A stretch of DNA of 64,000 bases, from positions 12,766,001-12,830,000 of the forward strand of contig NC_091017.1 in NCBI RefSeq assembly GCF_041296385.1, in the 5' to 3' direction. Source of the DNA: Aphelocoma coerulescens. Lineage: Eukaryota > Chordata > Aves > Passeriformes > Corvidae. This document shows positions 45,901 to 59,750 of the stretch, one piece after another (the stretch's first letter is position 1; the number at the start of each line of letters is the position of its first letter). A model generated the notes under the pieces. That model was not told where the DNA came from. It was given only the letters and a program-made list of their open reading frames with translations, and made no database searches. A program made the translations under genes and the position numbers.

Positions 45901-48900
45901 TCACTTCATACAGAAAGAGAAACATGTTCCATCAGCCAAGCACATCACAGGTTGTTTGTGCCTGATGTAGGTCACTAGTTCCCAAGAAAAGCCTCATTAG
46001 TTCATACTAATGACCAAAAGATTCCCTTGAAGAGAGTTTATTCTACAATCAATGATTAAAAAAAGATTCAGAGATGCCTGTAATGGTCAGAATAAAAGCC
46101 TAACAGTGCACGTCACATTAATTCAGAATAGTTTATAATACCTCATAAAATGTCAAGAATATTGTTTTATATTCTGTAGCATGGAATTGTAACAATGAGA
46201 AGCAACTCACATTGTTTGTTTGTTTGAAACACAGAACAATTTTTAGTTACTGATTGGAATGGATCACAAGGAAAACTAGCACAAGTTAATATAAATGGTG
46301 TGTATGAAAATAATAATTCGATGTATTAAATCATTCGGGAGTTCTAAAAAAACTTCTAATTAAGACATTTTCTTTAACATTCCTCATACAAAGTAATGAA
46401 CCAAGTTTTATCCACTTACACAGTTTTCAAAGGAGCAAAGTTGTTGTTTTTCACTGCTATAAGAAACATTGCCCAAAAATTAACATCAAAATCCCCATCA
46501 TTCCCATTGTGGTTTGAACTGCTACCATAGGAAAACAGCAGGGGGTGCCTGTTGCCATCTTTTCTCTAAAGTAGGAGACTAACAGTATTCCTGTGCTTGT
46601 TGTATTTACAGGAAATTTTCAAACAGAGGTAATACTACTTACAGTAAATTAAATGCTAGATTTTGTTGTCCAAAGTGAGTTGTCACTTTCCAATTTAAAT
46701 ACATACAGTTATTTTAGGGTTCAAGTCTTGACAATGAGCTGTTAAGTAAAGCAGAATAGTAAAATAGTAAAAGCAGTAAGTCTATTTTCTCCTTAATAGT
46801 GCCATTCATTTAGGCATTATTATTTGCTGTATGTCCTTCTACCAGCTTTAGTATTTTTTTGAGAAGCTACTTGTCCCCTTGTTCTAGAATAGACAAATAC
46901 GAAGACAGCTCTTTTACGCAGGTCTCCCCCACGTATTTGCACTCTTAGCTGGGAAGTTCTAGGGTTTTTTCCATTTTACCAAAATCTTCCTCTCCAGCCC
47001 AGTGCATGCTGTAAAATTCACTTTTTGGCTATGCTGATCAAAACTGAACAGTCTCTCCATTTACCAACTGGGGTCTTCTGATGCTAACAACTTCTACAGA
47101 TTTTTTTTTTCTAAATATTGTTCACTTTCTTCCAACAGAGATTTTCCAGTTATGCTATGATGACTCACCTAAAACTCAGTTTTATGAAGGAAAAACAGGA
47201 GGAAGAAGAAGAAACCAGTGGCCAGTGTATGGCCAGGGAGATATAAGGTAAGTGCAGCAGTCCAAGAGACAGATAAAAGAAAGTGATAAATGAGAAACAT
47301 AAATACCCAACAGAAGTTCCAGATACAGATACTTCCCCTGTAGGATAATATTTACATAATTCAACTTCTTAGGGCCTAATTTAGCTAGATCAATCTATCA
47401 TAATCAATAAAGAGAAAAAAAACTTCATCCTGCATCTCACACAAACAGATGCTTAGACGGATATGTCTGTTCTACTGAGCAACGTCATTCTGAAAGGCTC
47501 TGAATAAGGATAAGCAATTGCAAATCACTCTGAGGACTCTTCAGTAATTTTCAAAGTACTCACAGTGTCAGCACACCCAGAATTTGGTAACTTACCAAGC
47601 CAAGACAAAATGCACTGATTTTATCGGGTGTTTCTGTCTGCTTGGCATCACTGTATGATGGGGTCAGCAAAAGTCCTGTCCCAAAAGCAGCAACTCCTGT
47701 CCAGAGAAGCCTCCATTTGTTTCTCTAGGCTGCAGAGAGCTGGCACTGTAGTGCATTTGAAGCTTAGCATGGAAAACACTGGCACATTCACACAATAATC
47801 CTCCCCAAAACCAGTCACTCACTCAAACAGCCTTAGAAATAACAGAGAACAGACCATGCCCTTCAATACTTTCAAAATTAGAAAATAACCTATGCTAGAG
47901 AAGTCAGGAAGAACTCTAGAAAAGCACAGTTAGGGGCTAATTGATTCTGTTATTTCAGTTGATAATGCCAAAACCTCAAACCCCAATACCAGAGTTGGAG
48001 AAGAGTTTATGGTGGCAACCCAAAGTCATAGACCTTGCCTAATCCAAATAGCAGTTTGCCAATCTGTGAATTTTACAGCATTTGTTCTGTCTGAAGAAAA
48101 GCTTAATTTATGGTCCCAGACACAGTACACTAGAAAGAGAACAACAGGAACTTAACCAGCATTGGGCAGTGACCAAGGGTGATAGCTCAAGCAATAAAAA
48201 GCTAGAGAAAATTAGAATTTAGAGGAAGATAAAACCTTGGGAGCAGAGCAACATGTTCAGTACTTATTGTAACAGTATTTCACAGAATTCCAGATACCCG
48301 CAGTGGATTGTAAATTGCTTAAACTGAGGCAAGGAGAAAACTCCAGGCAGGTACAATTGTTAACAGTCTGAAATGGAAATTACCCTGATTAAGTATTAAG
48401 CATCCACCTCAAGGCTGGGTTGTTTGTTTGATATCTCTTTCGGTTTGGGTAGGGGTTTTTTTGCACATCCATGAGTAATCACACATTTATACTATCTGTA
48501 TATAGGAGCTGGAGACAAGCATCCCTTCACAGCTTGTACTTCCAAACATTAGAGAAAGCCTTATACATTAAAAGAAACAATGGCATTTGAAAAAGCAGAG
48601 GTTCAGGAAAATACTGGTAACAACAAAAATGCACCTTCATCTGCAGAAGTAACAGCAAGTTGTCAACAAAACTAGCAAAAGCTACTTAAATACATACTTT
48701 TTTCCAAAGTTCTGAAAGAAAAATCCTTCTCTAACTCAGTAAAAGTGGAGCTATGCTATTTTTTCTTCCTCTGAATGGAGATAACATGAATGATAAAGAT
48801 GGTTAAATCCAAAACTGAAAGTTATATCCAGAAGGATTTTAATTAGATTTTTTTTTAAAACATGATAGCTGTTGGCTGCAAGTAAGACGCTGAACAAAGT

Positions 48901-49749
48901 GGTACAGAGAGAGCAGACAACTTTTGAAACAAACCCCCATCTTCTTGTGAGCATGATGCCAATGGAAACTAGTTTTTACACAGCTTAGAGGAAAGGGATG
49001 CTGGTTTAGTCCTGTGTGTCAGACCATGTGCTGCTGGTGGCCTTCCTTCCCTGCAGTCAGGAACTCCTGGGAAGAACTGCTCTAGGGGCCGTGCTGTTCT
49101 GCTGCAGGCAGGACCAGGATGAGGAGAGCTGGACAAGGGAGCAGGGAGTGCTAAGGTGACCTGGAGCAGGAGCCTGTCCTGCCTCCCAGGACAGGACTCA
49201 GGTTACACCAGGTGTAACCTCATGTGAACCACAGCGAGGTCCCCAGGGTTCACCATCCTGGGCACACCTGTCATCAGCAGTTGTTCACAGCAATCTGCAC
49301 TTGCAACCAGTGGCATGGGACAGCTAGGCTCAGGAGCAAGTTATAACATCCCAGGAACACCCAAGAGATCAGGCAAGGAGAAAACTCCCTTGCTTCAGTT
49401 TCTTGACAATTTTACATACCAAAGGTTTGTTTCCGCTAGCTTTACCACCCAGCCAAGAATAACCACTGCAGCAAGGTTTGGTAGAGGGCACCTGGGATGA
49501 CCCTCAGACTCCCTTACAGCTTTCAGCATAACAGAAGTCTGGTTCTAGTGCTGTTTGCCTTGCTAAGTATGTTGCCAGAGATAATAGAGCTTACAAATCA
49601 GTAATTTCTAAACAGCTCCTCCACTTCCAGATAACACCAGCAGGAACTAACAGTTACAAGCCGTATTTCTTCTTATCAAGTAGTGATCACTAAGTAAATG
49701 ATGTCAACATGTCCAGAATGAGATCCTCAGACTTAAATCACGCAATCGC

Positions 49750-49965
49750 CATAGAATGATTTGGGTTGGAGGGGACCTTAAAGACCATCTTGTTCCAATC
49801 CCCTGCCATGGGCAGGAACACCCTCCACTAGACCAGGTTGCTCAGAACCCCATCCAACCTGGCCTTGAACACTTCCAGGGATGGGGCATCCACAGCTGCT
49901 CTGGGAAAAAGTTCCAGTGCCTCACCACCCTCACAGGAAAGAATTTCTTCCTAATATCTAATCAA
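49750..49965 (-). repeat. CR1 LINE 3'-end fragment
   Basis: The plus strand reads ATAGAATGATTTGGGTTGG then GGGGACCTTAAAGACC and continues through CCATGGGCAGGAACACC and TCCTAATATCTAATC, the standard CR1 tail in antisense. About 215 bp, 5'-truncated. Confidence 0.9.
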
Positions 49966-51446
49966 TTCATGCACCATGTTTCTCAGGGAAAATCCTAGCT
50001 TCGCTTTCTCAGGGAAGATCCTCTTCAACAAAATGGCAGAAATATTTACCATACAGAAGATCCTACCTTATCCAACAATTAACGGTTATTCCTAGATAAG
50101 CACTGTGAAAGGAATACACAACCACTTCCAGACACAAGCAAGTGCATTAAAATGGAATTTTGCAAGTGCTCCATAGAGCAAGAAATGCTGCAAGACATTT
50201 TTAAACATATCTCTTAATGGCTCTAATTCACCAAATTTAACATACACTGGACTACTTCCTTTCTAAATGAAGTTGTCTAAATATTCCATAGAAATGGAAA
50301 TTTTTAGGGCTCTAGATATTTTCACTGCTACCTTATAAATATTTCTATATGTAAGCAGTAATAATCACTACCAAGGTATGTACTTCTGCTTTCTATAAAC
50401 TGTATTATAGCAGATCAGACTAAGTATTGTTTTAAAATGTTATTTGTAATAGATTCTTTTAGAGACAAGCACAGGAGCTATTCACATTTGAATTAAAATT
50501 GCATTCATACCTAGACCTTTTATAAAGCTGAGCAATTAGATGTGCTGCACTATTTCTCAAGTTTGCTTGTTAAAAAGGAAATTAAGATGCATCCATTCCT
50601 CATTGGAATTACCAAGGAAAAAAGTGAAAACCGAATCTGCTAACACCTTTGACGGTACTATGATAAATGCCCATAGATTAGCAGTCAAAATACCTTCAAT
50701 CTCTGTTTGATCTGTGTTTTAGACATATCTTCTCAAGATTAGTGATAAAAAAAAACAAAAGAAGAAAACCTAAAAAATCTGCCAAATTAAATTATAATCC
50801 TGTATCTTGTGCAATTTATGGATAGTTTTGCATTTGTATTATTGCAATTTTTAAAAGCACAGTAAACCAAAATATTTCGAACACCCTTACAGTTCAAAAT
50901 ACTGAATGTTTTGCCACTTATCAATTTCACTGTTTAACAACAATTAGATGTTTTATCGGATTGTGAAAATTTAGCCCAATATATCCTTAAAATTGAGACC
51001 ACAACAGCATTTTCTTTGCTATGCAAGATTCTGTTGAAGTTACATTGATGGAATAGATATAGTTATTCAGTGTGAATATCTTTGGAATGGCCAGTGAACT
51101 AAAGTGTTTAGATTCTTTAACCCTTGAGAACTAGATCACTGAAACAACTCTGTGACTGATCACATCATATGGTCAACTTAATATCTTAATAGGATGGGCT
51201 AGTAAAATACACATTTCACTCTACTTGTTTTAGACAGTAACTCTGGTGCCACAGGCAAGATGTTTTCAGAGACACTGATATAATAAACTTAATTACTTTA
51301 TGCTCATGATATGTCAAGTTAATGCCTGAATTAGTTTTCACTGCAGGACAAACTCCATTAGGAACATAGATGCTCATTCTTAATACTCTGTAAGAAGCAG
51401 ACCTTTAGAACCCACAACACACACACTCAAAAACCACATTCATAAG

Positions 51447-51715
51447 TTAACCTTGCATTGCAGCAGCTTCTGAATTAGCAGCAAGTTCCAAATTAGCAGC
51501 AGCCTCCTGCTGTGCTTCCTCCACAGGATGGGATACCTCTGGACTCGGTAAGTCATTCTCCCCTCTATCTTCTGGGGATGCCCCAGAACTCTCATCCTGT
51601 GCTGTGGGTCCAGCACTCACATCCTGTGCTGCAGGTTCAACAGCAGCTGCTGCATCAGCCTCTTCCATGGCCTTCTCTGCTTCAGTGACTTCATCCATCT
51701 CTTCTTCATCACCTT
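51447..51715 (-). CDS. MGARP: MGARP exon 4 (acidic C-terminal region)
   Basis: MGARP (mitochondria-localised glutamic-acid-rich protein) is known in mammals as a mitochondrial membrane protein involved in organelle distribution. This exon follows an AAATCCTTAG acceptor. It takes one base from exon 3 to read EGDEEEMDEVTEAEKAMEEA, continuing Glu/Ala-rich to AANSEAAAMQG and TAA at 51,447. Human MGARP ends in a similar SEAASAQG. The stop can be removed by splicing at CAAG|GTTAAC (51,452/51,451), which would join the exon at 38,182 in phase. Using this stop gives 186 residues. I found no AATAAA within about 1 kb downstream. Confidence 0.85.
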
Positions 51716-54700
51716 CTAAGGATTTATTCAACACAACAAAGAGAGTAAAATGCATGCATGCAACAGAAATTTCACCAACTACATTTTATCATCATCCTCA
51801 CTTAAATTTAAAGTGGGAAGCTAAGATTCAGGATCAGAATTAACAAAAAAAAGGATCAGTAATTAATCCCCCATATTGTCTAATGTGGCATCAAAAAACG
51901 ATGTTTACAAGATGAGGAAACCATATTCTTAATTACTGAGTTTCATAACATGTTTCAATGGGATAAGAAAAGAAACTGTGGCTTAAAGCAAGTGTTGGGG
52001 GTGCAGGGGAGGATAACAAAGACCTTGCCAAGTGTTGCTTCAAACCACTCTGCTGAATGGGCCAGTGATGGTACACACACAGATGCCAGAGGGAGCATGA
52101 CTCTGTGAAACTACCACGTGGGGAATAAGACATTTGGTCTTATATAAGTAAGAAAATAACTTGCTAATTTTAAGTGGTCAGAGCTCACTTACTTGGAGAT
52201 ATGACCACTTAGGACTGACTATTTTCTTTTTACAAGTCACAACTCTCTTTTAAAGACTTGTTTATACCACTGTGGGTCAGACTCTTTAGAACCTGAAAAA
52301 CAGTGTTTCCCAGTCATGCATCACTTCAAACTCAGCTGAGACAAGTAATGAAAAATTAACAGCACAAAGCAACAAAGATGCACAACCACCATGCAAACAT
52401 GCACTAACATCAAGTTCACAAAGGAAAAGTTATACACCAACTGTTCATCACAAGTTCACCACTAGAACCCACTCACCATGTGAAAAAATAGAACTGGAAA
52501 TAGAGTTTTTAATACAGTGTAAACTACATGAGAATTGAAACAAAAGAGCTTAAAGAGACATAGTCAGAGTTTGTTTTATTCTTTTCTATCTGTTTAAAAA
52601 CTAAACAGATCAATTTTATTTTTTGGTCTTCTTATGCCAGTGTAAGCCTATCATTTTGTGTTCAGGTTTCAAGACAAGTCCATTCATTGCTCAGTAAAAA
52701 TCAAAACTTTGCATTATGAAACCTGATCATGTCCCTTTAAGAAAACACTACTTAAAAAAAACCCTAAATTCATTACACAATGAACAGGCTAACAGCCAAG
52801 CTCAGCATTCAGTACACTTTATTGGACAGTCAAATATAGAGTGCATTCATTCAGAACAGCCAGCTTCTCCATCTCAGAACTTCTACAGAGCAGATTCAGT
52901 AAAAAGCTCAATATGGTTTGGCCTTGCAAACATAGGTAGTTCTTTTAAGGTCTCACAAGAATGGAGTTTTACAATAGAAGGTATAAAGTCATCCCAAGGT
53001 GGGCTGCAAGGTACTCAATGATGAACGACTGTCCTTTGTTTGTATTTAACTTCCTCGGGTTTGGAAAGAGATTTCCCTTGTGTTTTAGTCTGGAAAGTGT
53101 AAAAGCAGAGTATAGATTAGAAAGATTGAATCAGCTTGTTAGAAAAATCATAGCTAAAAAAGAAGGAAATCAGGAACAAGCTTAAAGGATACAAACAACA
53201 AATGGAAGACAAAACTCAGTATTTGCTAAATAAGCAAGTAGAACATCCTGCAAGCCAAACATCATTTTACATTTCAAATGATGTCTCAGATTTTCTACTG
53301 CTACTTCGAGTCAGCCTTCTTCTAGGGGCTTTTTAAGTCCCTCCCTAAATTTGAGAGTACCTTTCAGTTAGAAAGAGCCACAGGAAATTTGCTATCAGAT
53401 CTCTTTCTAAATGTCTGTTATCATTAATTAAAATACCATTAAATGTAATTTCAACCCTCTAATAAACAAAGAACCCAAGAATGATTGTTTCTCTTGTTTT
53501 GACAGACTTGTTGCTATGTACAGTTCTCTGTAATAGACGTTTTGGGTTCAGGCGTAAGGGGAGAATTTTCCCCGCAAGAGAAACCACAAAAATCCTAGCA
53601 AAAGAGTCTCTCTCTGATCAGCTGCTCTCCAGTATTAAGTTCTCCACCTAGAAAGTTCTTTTACCATAGGCAGCAAATATGCCATGAACGTGCTGCTTGG
53701 AACGCTGTTTTTCTATCCACCACTTCATATTGTTACCAGCTCTGTTTTAGAGCTTATTTTAAGCTTGATTTAATGTGCCCCTAAAAAAACTATCAGAACA
53801 CTTTAAGAACAGAATTTTTAATTGCTCTTATCAGCAATGCTTACTGTGAAAAAGTGTATGGACTGACTATAAAAAATGCACAGGGAAAGAAACTGCAATG
53901 GCACTTCTGGGAAAAGCAATACTATGCTAACACTGTGACAAGATAAACACAAAAATATGACTATGCAGGGAACGGGAGAAAAAGGGAAGGAAGAGGGGTG
54001 TTAACTCTTTTGAGAAGGCACACAGAGGATTCTGTAGGAAAAGTAAGAACAGCAACCTCTTTTGGGTATACACAGCTGGGAATGAAGAAGGATTTTTAAA
54101 AGGAGCTGATTCAGTGGTGGTTTTGTACTGTGAATTGGAATTAGCTACTCAGAAGTCCAAAAAAAACTGGGTTGAACATTTATTCAGAAGTCAAATATTG
54201 AAAATAATATATGAAATAAGTTTCAACTGTATTCACTGAATGGCCTTAGAAACATTTTAAATTTCTTACTATCAATAAAAAGGGAGGCAGCTATCACCTG
54301 TCACTGGTTGTGACTTATTAAGCAGCACAAAGCAGCAGATGATGGGATGTCTGGACAGTACCCAAAATTAGTTGCTGAGCACTCATTACTGCTAGTATTT
54401 CACTCCAACATGTGGGTAGGCCAGGGCTAAAACTCAGTACCTTGCAGAAGTGCACATTAAGAGCAAAGAGGGAATACACTGACATTATTGGGAACATATT
54501 GGAAGGTTTGCTTAATGCTTCCCCGTTCTCCCAACTATGGCAGTCAGAATGTAATGAGGGTAATCCTGACTTCTGCTCTGAACAGCACAAGACCAAGTCC
54601 CTAGGAGAGAAGATCTACTTCGGTCCTGGTTACATTTTTATTTTAGGGACAATGAAGGATTGCAAATTGTGGCTGAATTCTCAACATTTATTTAAACAAC

Positions 54701-55794
54701 TGAGTTTTAAAACTATACTGTGTTCAGCTGCTTTCTTTTTAGGAAATTAAGGTATTTTACTACTTTAAATCTTAAGATCTGTAATTTTAAAGTTCTGAAA
54801 CTAAAGCATGTGTTGTGGAAGTTCAAGGCTAACAACTTCTAAAGAAATAATTATAGAGGCAGACAATTTAAGCATGTTCTCACACTGAAAACAAAATTTA
54901 AACTCAAGATATTTTATTCAAATCTATTCTTTGTGTGCATGCAAATATATTAAATCAATTCCCTAGATGTCAACATAAAAAAAAAAAATAAGGAACACCT
55001 TCAAGTGCTCTGGCTTCAATACTTTATATTTTTAATAACAACCAAATAAAAATATAAAAAGATCCTTAAGAAGTTTTCCTAATTGCTTCTCCTAGCAAGG
55101 CCATGCTTGCCAAAGTTCTACCTTTTACATTAATGCCATAACACTAATTGATGCAGACAGAGACAGCATTCCATTACAAGTATTTGAACTAACACGGTCT
55201 AATTATTCAAGAATGAAGAGCTAAGTAAGGGTTTGCCATACATTTAGGTAATGCCTATGTTTCATTTAACCCCACATTAGAAAGACAAAATCAAAGTTAT
55301 GGGACAAAAAATTGGTCCAAGTTAGAATATGTTTTTTAAATGTAGGGCTTTTTTCCCTATTGAACTGTTTCCTGATGGCATATGGCCTGAAGCCAACCTG
55401 TTGACTGAGAAAAAGATATTATCTTCTCCCACCCACCAACAAACAAAAGAACAAAACTGATTTTGACAGCATTATGCATTCAGTCAAGTTTCATTAAGCT
55501 AAATCAAATACCCATTATACAATTAATAGTATTCACACATCAACTCTTTCCATCCAAAGAGCCTCCACCAGTGGATCAAAGACCAGATTCACTGCCTGAA
55601 CATTAGGGCCACCACCAAAATTTGTGAAGCAGCAGCTTTGTAACGGAACACCACCACACAACCACCTTTGTCTTCAGTCCCACTCGCACAGCTCAGACAA
55701 GGACTTGGACAGTGCTAAGGCCTGATTAGACAATCCAGAAATCTGTTCCAGATCCTCGTGTACCCAGGGAACAAGAGAGAAGAGCTCAACTCAC
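51716..55794 (-). other. MGARP: MGARP intron 3
   Basis: AT-rich intron of 4.1 kb. No repeats or further exons could be supported. Confidence 0.7.
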
Positions 55795-55897
55795 CCTTCC
55801 TTGACCAAGGATTGCTTTTCCGCCCCTCGGCTCTCTCGCGAAGAATATTCGTATGCTCAATAAACTTGCTGCGGGATGAACTGACTACTCTGTAGGC
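55795..55897 (-). CDS. MGARP: MGARP exon 3
   Basis: Between a CCCTTTCAG acceptor and an AAGG|GTGAGT donor. Reads AYRVVSSSRSKFIEHTNILR and on to SNPWSRKG, aligning with the human segment just after the membrane helix ([20 protein letters not shown], from memory). Starts in phase 0 and leaves one base. CpG-containing codons (CGC, GCG) make it stand out from its intron. Confidence 0.88.
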
Positions 55898-56953
55898 CTG
55901 AAAGGGAATTATACCTAAACGTACTGCTACATCCCTACAAATTTACCAAACACAAAGGGGAGAGGGAGAGAGGGGATTTTAAGCAAGTGCTACTGCCCAT
56001 CTTAAAATGCATATAAAATTTATCCTAAGCAAGGTTAAAAAAGTTAACAATCTGCAATACTAATATATTTATGCATTTCATATTTCTCCATTGTTAGAAA
56101 GCAAATACAATATACCATGCAGCTTTTGAAGTGCTGCTGTGTTTCAGGAATTGAAAACAGTGTTTTAAAAGATAATTACATTATTATTTTTGTAACGTGG
56201 TAAAAATGTGACAGCAAGAGAATATGTTATTCCTCCAGAAATGCAATCATACATGTTTGATACTTTGAACGAATAGCTGCCTACCATTCAAGAGGATTAC
56301 TTTGTGGGACAGGGAAATATGTACCTCTCTGGGGTGTGCTAGTCACTATCTCAGATTATGGGGGAGAGGGGTAGAAGTAAGCAATAAAATGGAGGATTTA
56401 GAGATGTGAAGCACAGAATCAAATATATTTAGAAGCAGGGAAGAGAATGGTTACCAAAAGGCTTAACAAAAGCAGATGCTTACAAAACTTTAGCATGCTT
56501 TTTTGAAGTAACTAATGCTCTTATCTTCTTTTTATGTGCCCAAATTAACAAGGTTCATATCTTCCCCTTGCAGCTTCAGACAGCTTATTTCACATCTGCC
56601 TTGCCCACTTTGAGATATTCCTAATGTTTGTGGTTGACAAGACAAGGTAAGGGGTTAGAGGCAGGTGCCTTACTCCATCTTTGGACACATCAGTTTCACA
56701 TAGTTTTAAATATGCTTTCCACTAAGAATGACCCAGCACTACTTATCAAAGTAACAGTAGAACAGGCAAGCAATATCCTTTCAGTTCCACTAAATTCTTT
56801 TAAGCTGATTTCTAAGTTAGGCTGCACTTAGCTATATGCTACAATATCTACATTCATTGACGGTTTGCATCTTGACCATACTCTTTAACCCAGAACACAC
56901 CTTATACCATGCCAGCTCAGAAAGCACAAACAGCTCCATCCCCAAACACTTAC
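55898..56953 (-). other. MGARP: MGARP intron 2
   Basis: Intron of 1,056 bp between a TAT|GTAAGT donor and a TTTCAG acceptor on the minus strand. Nothing else seen. Confidence 0.8.
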
Positions 56954-57057
56954 ATAAAATAAACCACCAAAAGCAGCAACACCAGCAAGGAGATAGATCA
57001 TCATGCTGTCTCCAGAAGAGCCAGGAACACTCCCAGATGACATCTGGCGAGGAGGTG
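56954..57057 (-). CDS. MGARP: MGARP exon 2 (membrane helix)
   Basis: Reads PPRQMSSGSVPGSSGDSMMI then YLLAGVAAFGGLFY, matching the conserved MSS...GSSGSNMIYY region of mammalian MGARP. The hydrophobic run at about residues 47-63 is the single membrane segment that anchors the protein in mitochondria. The acceptor is GGTTCTTACAG; two bases complete an alanine codon started in exon 1. The donor is TAT|GTAAGT. Confidence 0.92.
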
Positions 57058-58523
57058 CTGTAAGAACCATTAGGTAAATTGATGTAAAGTGCTGCTAAAA
57101 TACGATCACAAAAAAGAATGATAGAATCTGAACTCTGTATGGGAAAGGATGATTCAAAAAGGGTATAAAACAGAGAGGTACAGCCTACTGATGTATGCTA
57201 TGACTGAGTAGCACAGGGTGTGGTGCTCAAATGAACAAGGTCCATGACTGAGCTGTTCCTAAGAGGTTAGTTTTTCTGTAAACTACATTGTCTCCCATCA
57301 GCTTCTAAGTACTGGATACAGTCTATATAGACTAAGGAATGCTAAAAAAAAAAAAGGAATGTAAAAAAGTTCCTGACTAATGCAGGTAAAAGAATTAATC
57401 TGTCCTTATTCCTTATGATCAGCACAAGTAATGAATTCTCTCTTCAGTTTAATAACAGGGAATTTTTAAAAAAGCTTTTTCATTTGAATTCATGTTCTTT
57501 CATTCTCAGACTGCTGACACTTTGATACATATCCTTCACCTCATGAATTGGCCAACAGGGCAGAGAGGTAGGATTATACAATTTTTATACTTGATTGGGT
57601 ACATACTAACTCTAATAGCAGCACTACCCATTTATTTGTGATAAACTATTTCTTACTACAGTCTTGGATTCATCTGTACATCTCAAAAAGAGACCCATGA
57701 AAAACACATGTAATTCTCTTGGTCAACAAAGGTTTCCACTGAAGTTTGTGACTTGATCCCAGATGAGAAATGTCTCATTGAAAAAGAGCTCATGAAAAAT
57801 AAAATGGCTCTGACCATTGCAATTAGCAGGAGCAAAAATAATCGCAATCTCAAAATACTGCCATCGTGTGCCAGATTATGTTTAGCATCATCTGTCTCAT
57901 GACACACTTCTCAGACTCCACTCCAATAGCCGGGCATCCTAACGGATTTGCGTATATTTATATTTTCGTTCAGCAGCAGTGTCTCCTTAACCCTCTCCCC
58001 AGGGCTGCTAGCTATAGCAGTGGTCAGCGAGCTGCCATCGCCCAACACAGCTGGCAGATTTTTTTGCCACTGGTTACACAACCCCTGATGCGGCAAAAGC
58101 CACGGCTCTAGCACACCGGGTCTGCTCCCGTTCCTTCCCGGGGCCGGTAGCCCTGCAGAGGCACCGCCGCTCCGGCTGCTCTACCGGGCAATATGTAGCC
58201 TGCTATTTTATATGGAAGGGAAGACAGCAGCGGCCACCGTTTTGCCATGGGGCGGGGGTAGCGGGTTCCGGGCCGGCTCGGCTGTCCAGCAGGTTGCGGC
58301 GGAGGTCTGAAGCAGCCAGTGCTCACAGCCTAGGATGACCGAGCAGCCGTGCCCGGCTCTCGCCCGCCTCGGCCACACCTATCGCGGCTCCGCGCCCCCC
58401 CGCCCGCGACCTTCGCGCGTCCCCTCCGCCGCCGCCACCCGGCCCGGCCCACCCCGCGCCCCCTCACGCCGTCCCGGTGACCTCTACCCGGCCCCGGGCA
58501 GGCTCCGCGGCGGCCCCGCGTAC
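57058..58523 (-). other. MGARP: MGARP intron 1
   Basis: Intron of 1.47 kb whose upstream half runs into the CpG island. Splice ends are CGTG|GTACGC and CTTACAG. Confidence 0.75.
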
Positions 58524-58940
58524 CACGCTGCTTGAGGCGGCTGGCGGCCGCGGGAGCCCTGCTCAGGCGGGAGGCCAGCGCCTGCGAGGCAGCCCTGCAG
58601 AGGGACATGGTGGCGGCGGAGCGAGCGGCGGAATCGGCGACGGCGCGGAGCAGAACGGAACCGAGTTTCTGCTGCTCGCCGTCGCGAGGCTGCGGTGGCA
58701 GACACCGGTCCCGCCCCGGGCGCCGCGGGGGCGGGTCGAGCCGCAGCCCCGCCCCGCGCACCTGGACGCTGCTGCCGGCCGGGATCGTCCTGGGGATGGC
58801 GCCGGTGGAGAGGGGCAGCGAGCAGAGCGCCAGCTACAGCGAGAGGAGGAAGCGTCTTTACGGAGCGCAGAGTACCCTGCGCAGTGCCCGGAGCTGCCAA
58901 CACACCGACCTGCCCCGCGGCAAGTAAACGGCCACTGGCG
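58130..58940. promoter_or_regulatory. MGARP: CpG island, MGARP promoter
   Basis: Dense CpG around the first MGARP exon. Long frames here on both strands reflect GC richness and have no family match. Confidence 0.75.
58524..58608 (-). CDS. MGARP: MGARP exon 1 (mitochondrial presequence)
   Basis: The start codon is at 58,608-58,606. It encodes MSLCRAASQALASRLSRAPA then AASRLKQR plus one base, 85 bases in all. The N-terminus is Arg/Ser/Ala-rich without acidic residues, as expected of a mitochondrial targeting sequence, and resembles human MYLRRAVSKTLALPLRAP. The frame is open further upstream, but this methionine fits the homologue best. The donor is CGTG|GTACGC. Confidence 0.85.
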
Positions 58941-59750
58941 TTCGGTACTGACTGCAAGAACAGACCCGGAGTAACAGGGACGGCATTTACCAAGGAGAGG
59001 GAAGATGGGGAGGAACTACTGTTTTACTTTAAAAGGAATTTCTCCAAGAGGAAAAAAAAAAAGGAGAAATCAACTAAATTCACGGCGAAGGGTACTCAGG
59101 TTAAGCACCGTGCCAAAGGCGTTCGGTGTTAGCAGTGAAACAGTCGAAGTGAATTGCTGCTCTGGAATCATGTCGACTGTCACAGTCATGGCCGTCTATC
59201 CTTGTCCTCCCTACATCGTTAGGCAGTTGCCCTGTTCCTCATCCTTTCTCTATACAGAGCTTCGTTGTCCCCTCCATGATTATCTAATGTCATATTTTGC
59301 CGACTGCCATGATGCCATTTTTCCAGCCTTTGTCCTTGACTGACCTTGATGCACGAAGAGAGGGCAGAAGTGTTCAAGAAGGCAGGGCTCATACCCAAGA
59401 CTGACATTGGCTGTGTAGTCTAACCACTGTGGGCACCTTTCAGGTATGGCCAGTTCCCAAAATGCTCACAGGAAAATGCACATTTTAGCATTTGTACAGA
59501 CCCCATTCTTATATTTGCTTATTTTATAAATTTAGCAGTGAAAATGATGGCAGAGCAAGAATACACTTCTGGAATATTTACTGAACTTCATCTGAACTGA
59601 TGTGTAACCTTCCAGAATAGCAAAGGCAGTTTTGAAAATAAGACTGGTAAACTATGAAATGGAAATGCCACATAAAACAACTTCAAGACCAGCAGAATGA
59701 AATATGAATGGCAAAGAAAGTAGTTTCAGGTTTCTTCTAGACTTTATAAT
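58941..59750. other. MGARP-NDUFC1 intergenic
   Basis: Upstream flank of MGARP and 3' flank of NDUFC1. No feature seen beyond the NDUFC1 poly(A) signals at its upper edge. Confidence 0.6.

Larger units (their letters stand above)
38183..51446 (-). other. Large MGARP intron or 3' flank
   Basis: About 13 kb, AT-rich. It is an intron if the downstream exons are used, otherwise 3' flank. It contains two solo LTRs and one CR1 fragment (annotated), AT/GT-rich simple sequence at about 42,270-42,320, a TAGAATATACAGAA-type short repeat near 41,775-41,825, and a poly(T) run near 40,900. No other gene is supported. Confidence 0.55.
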
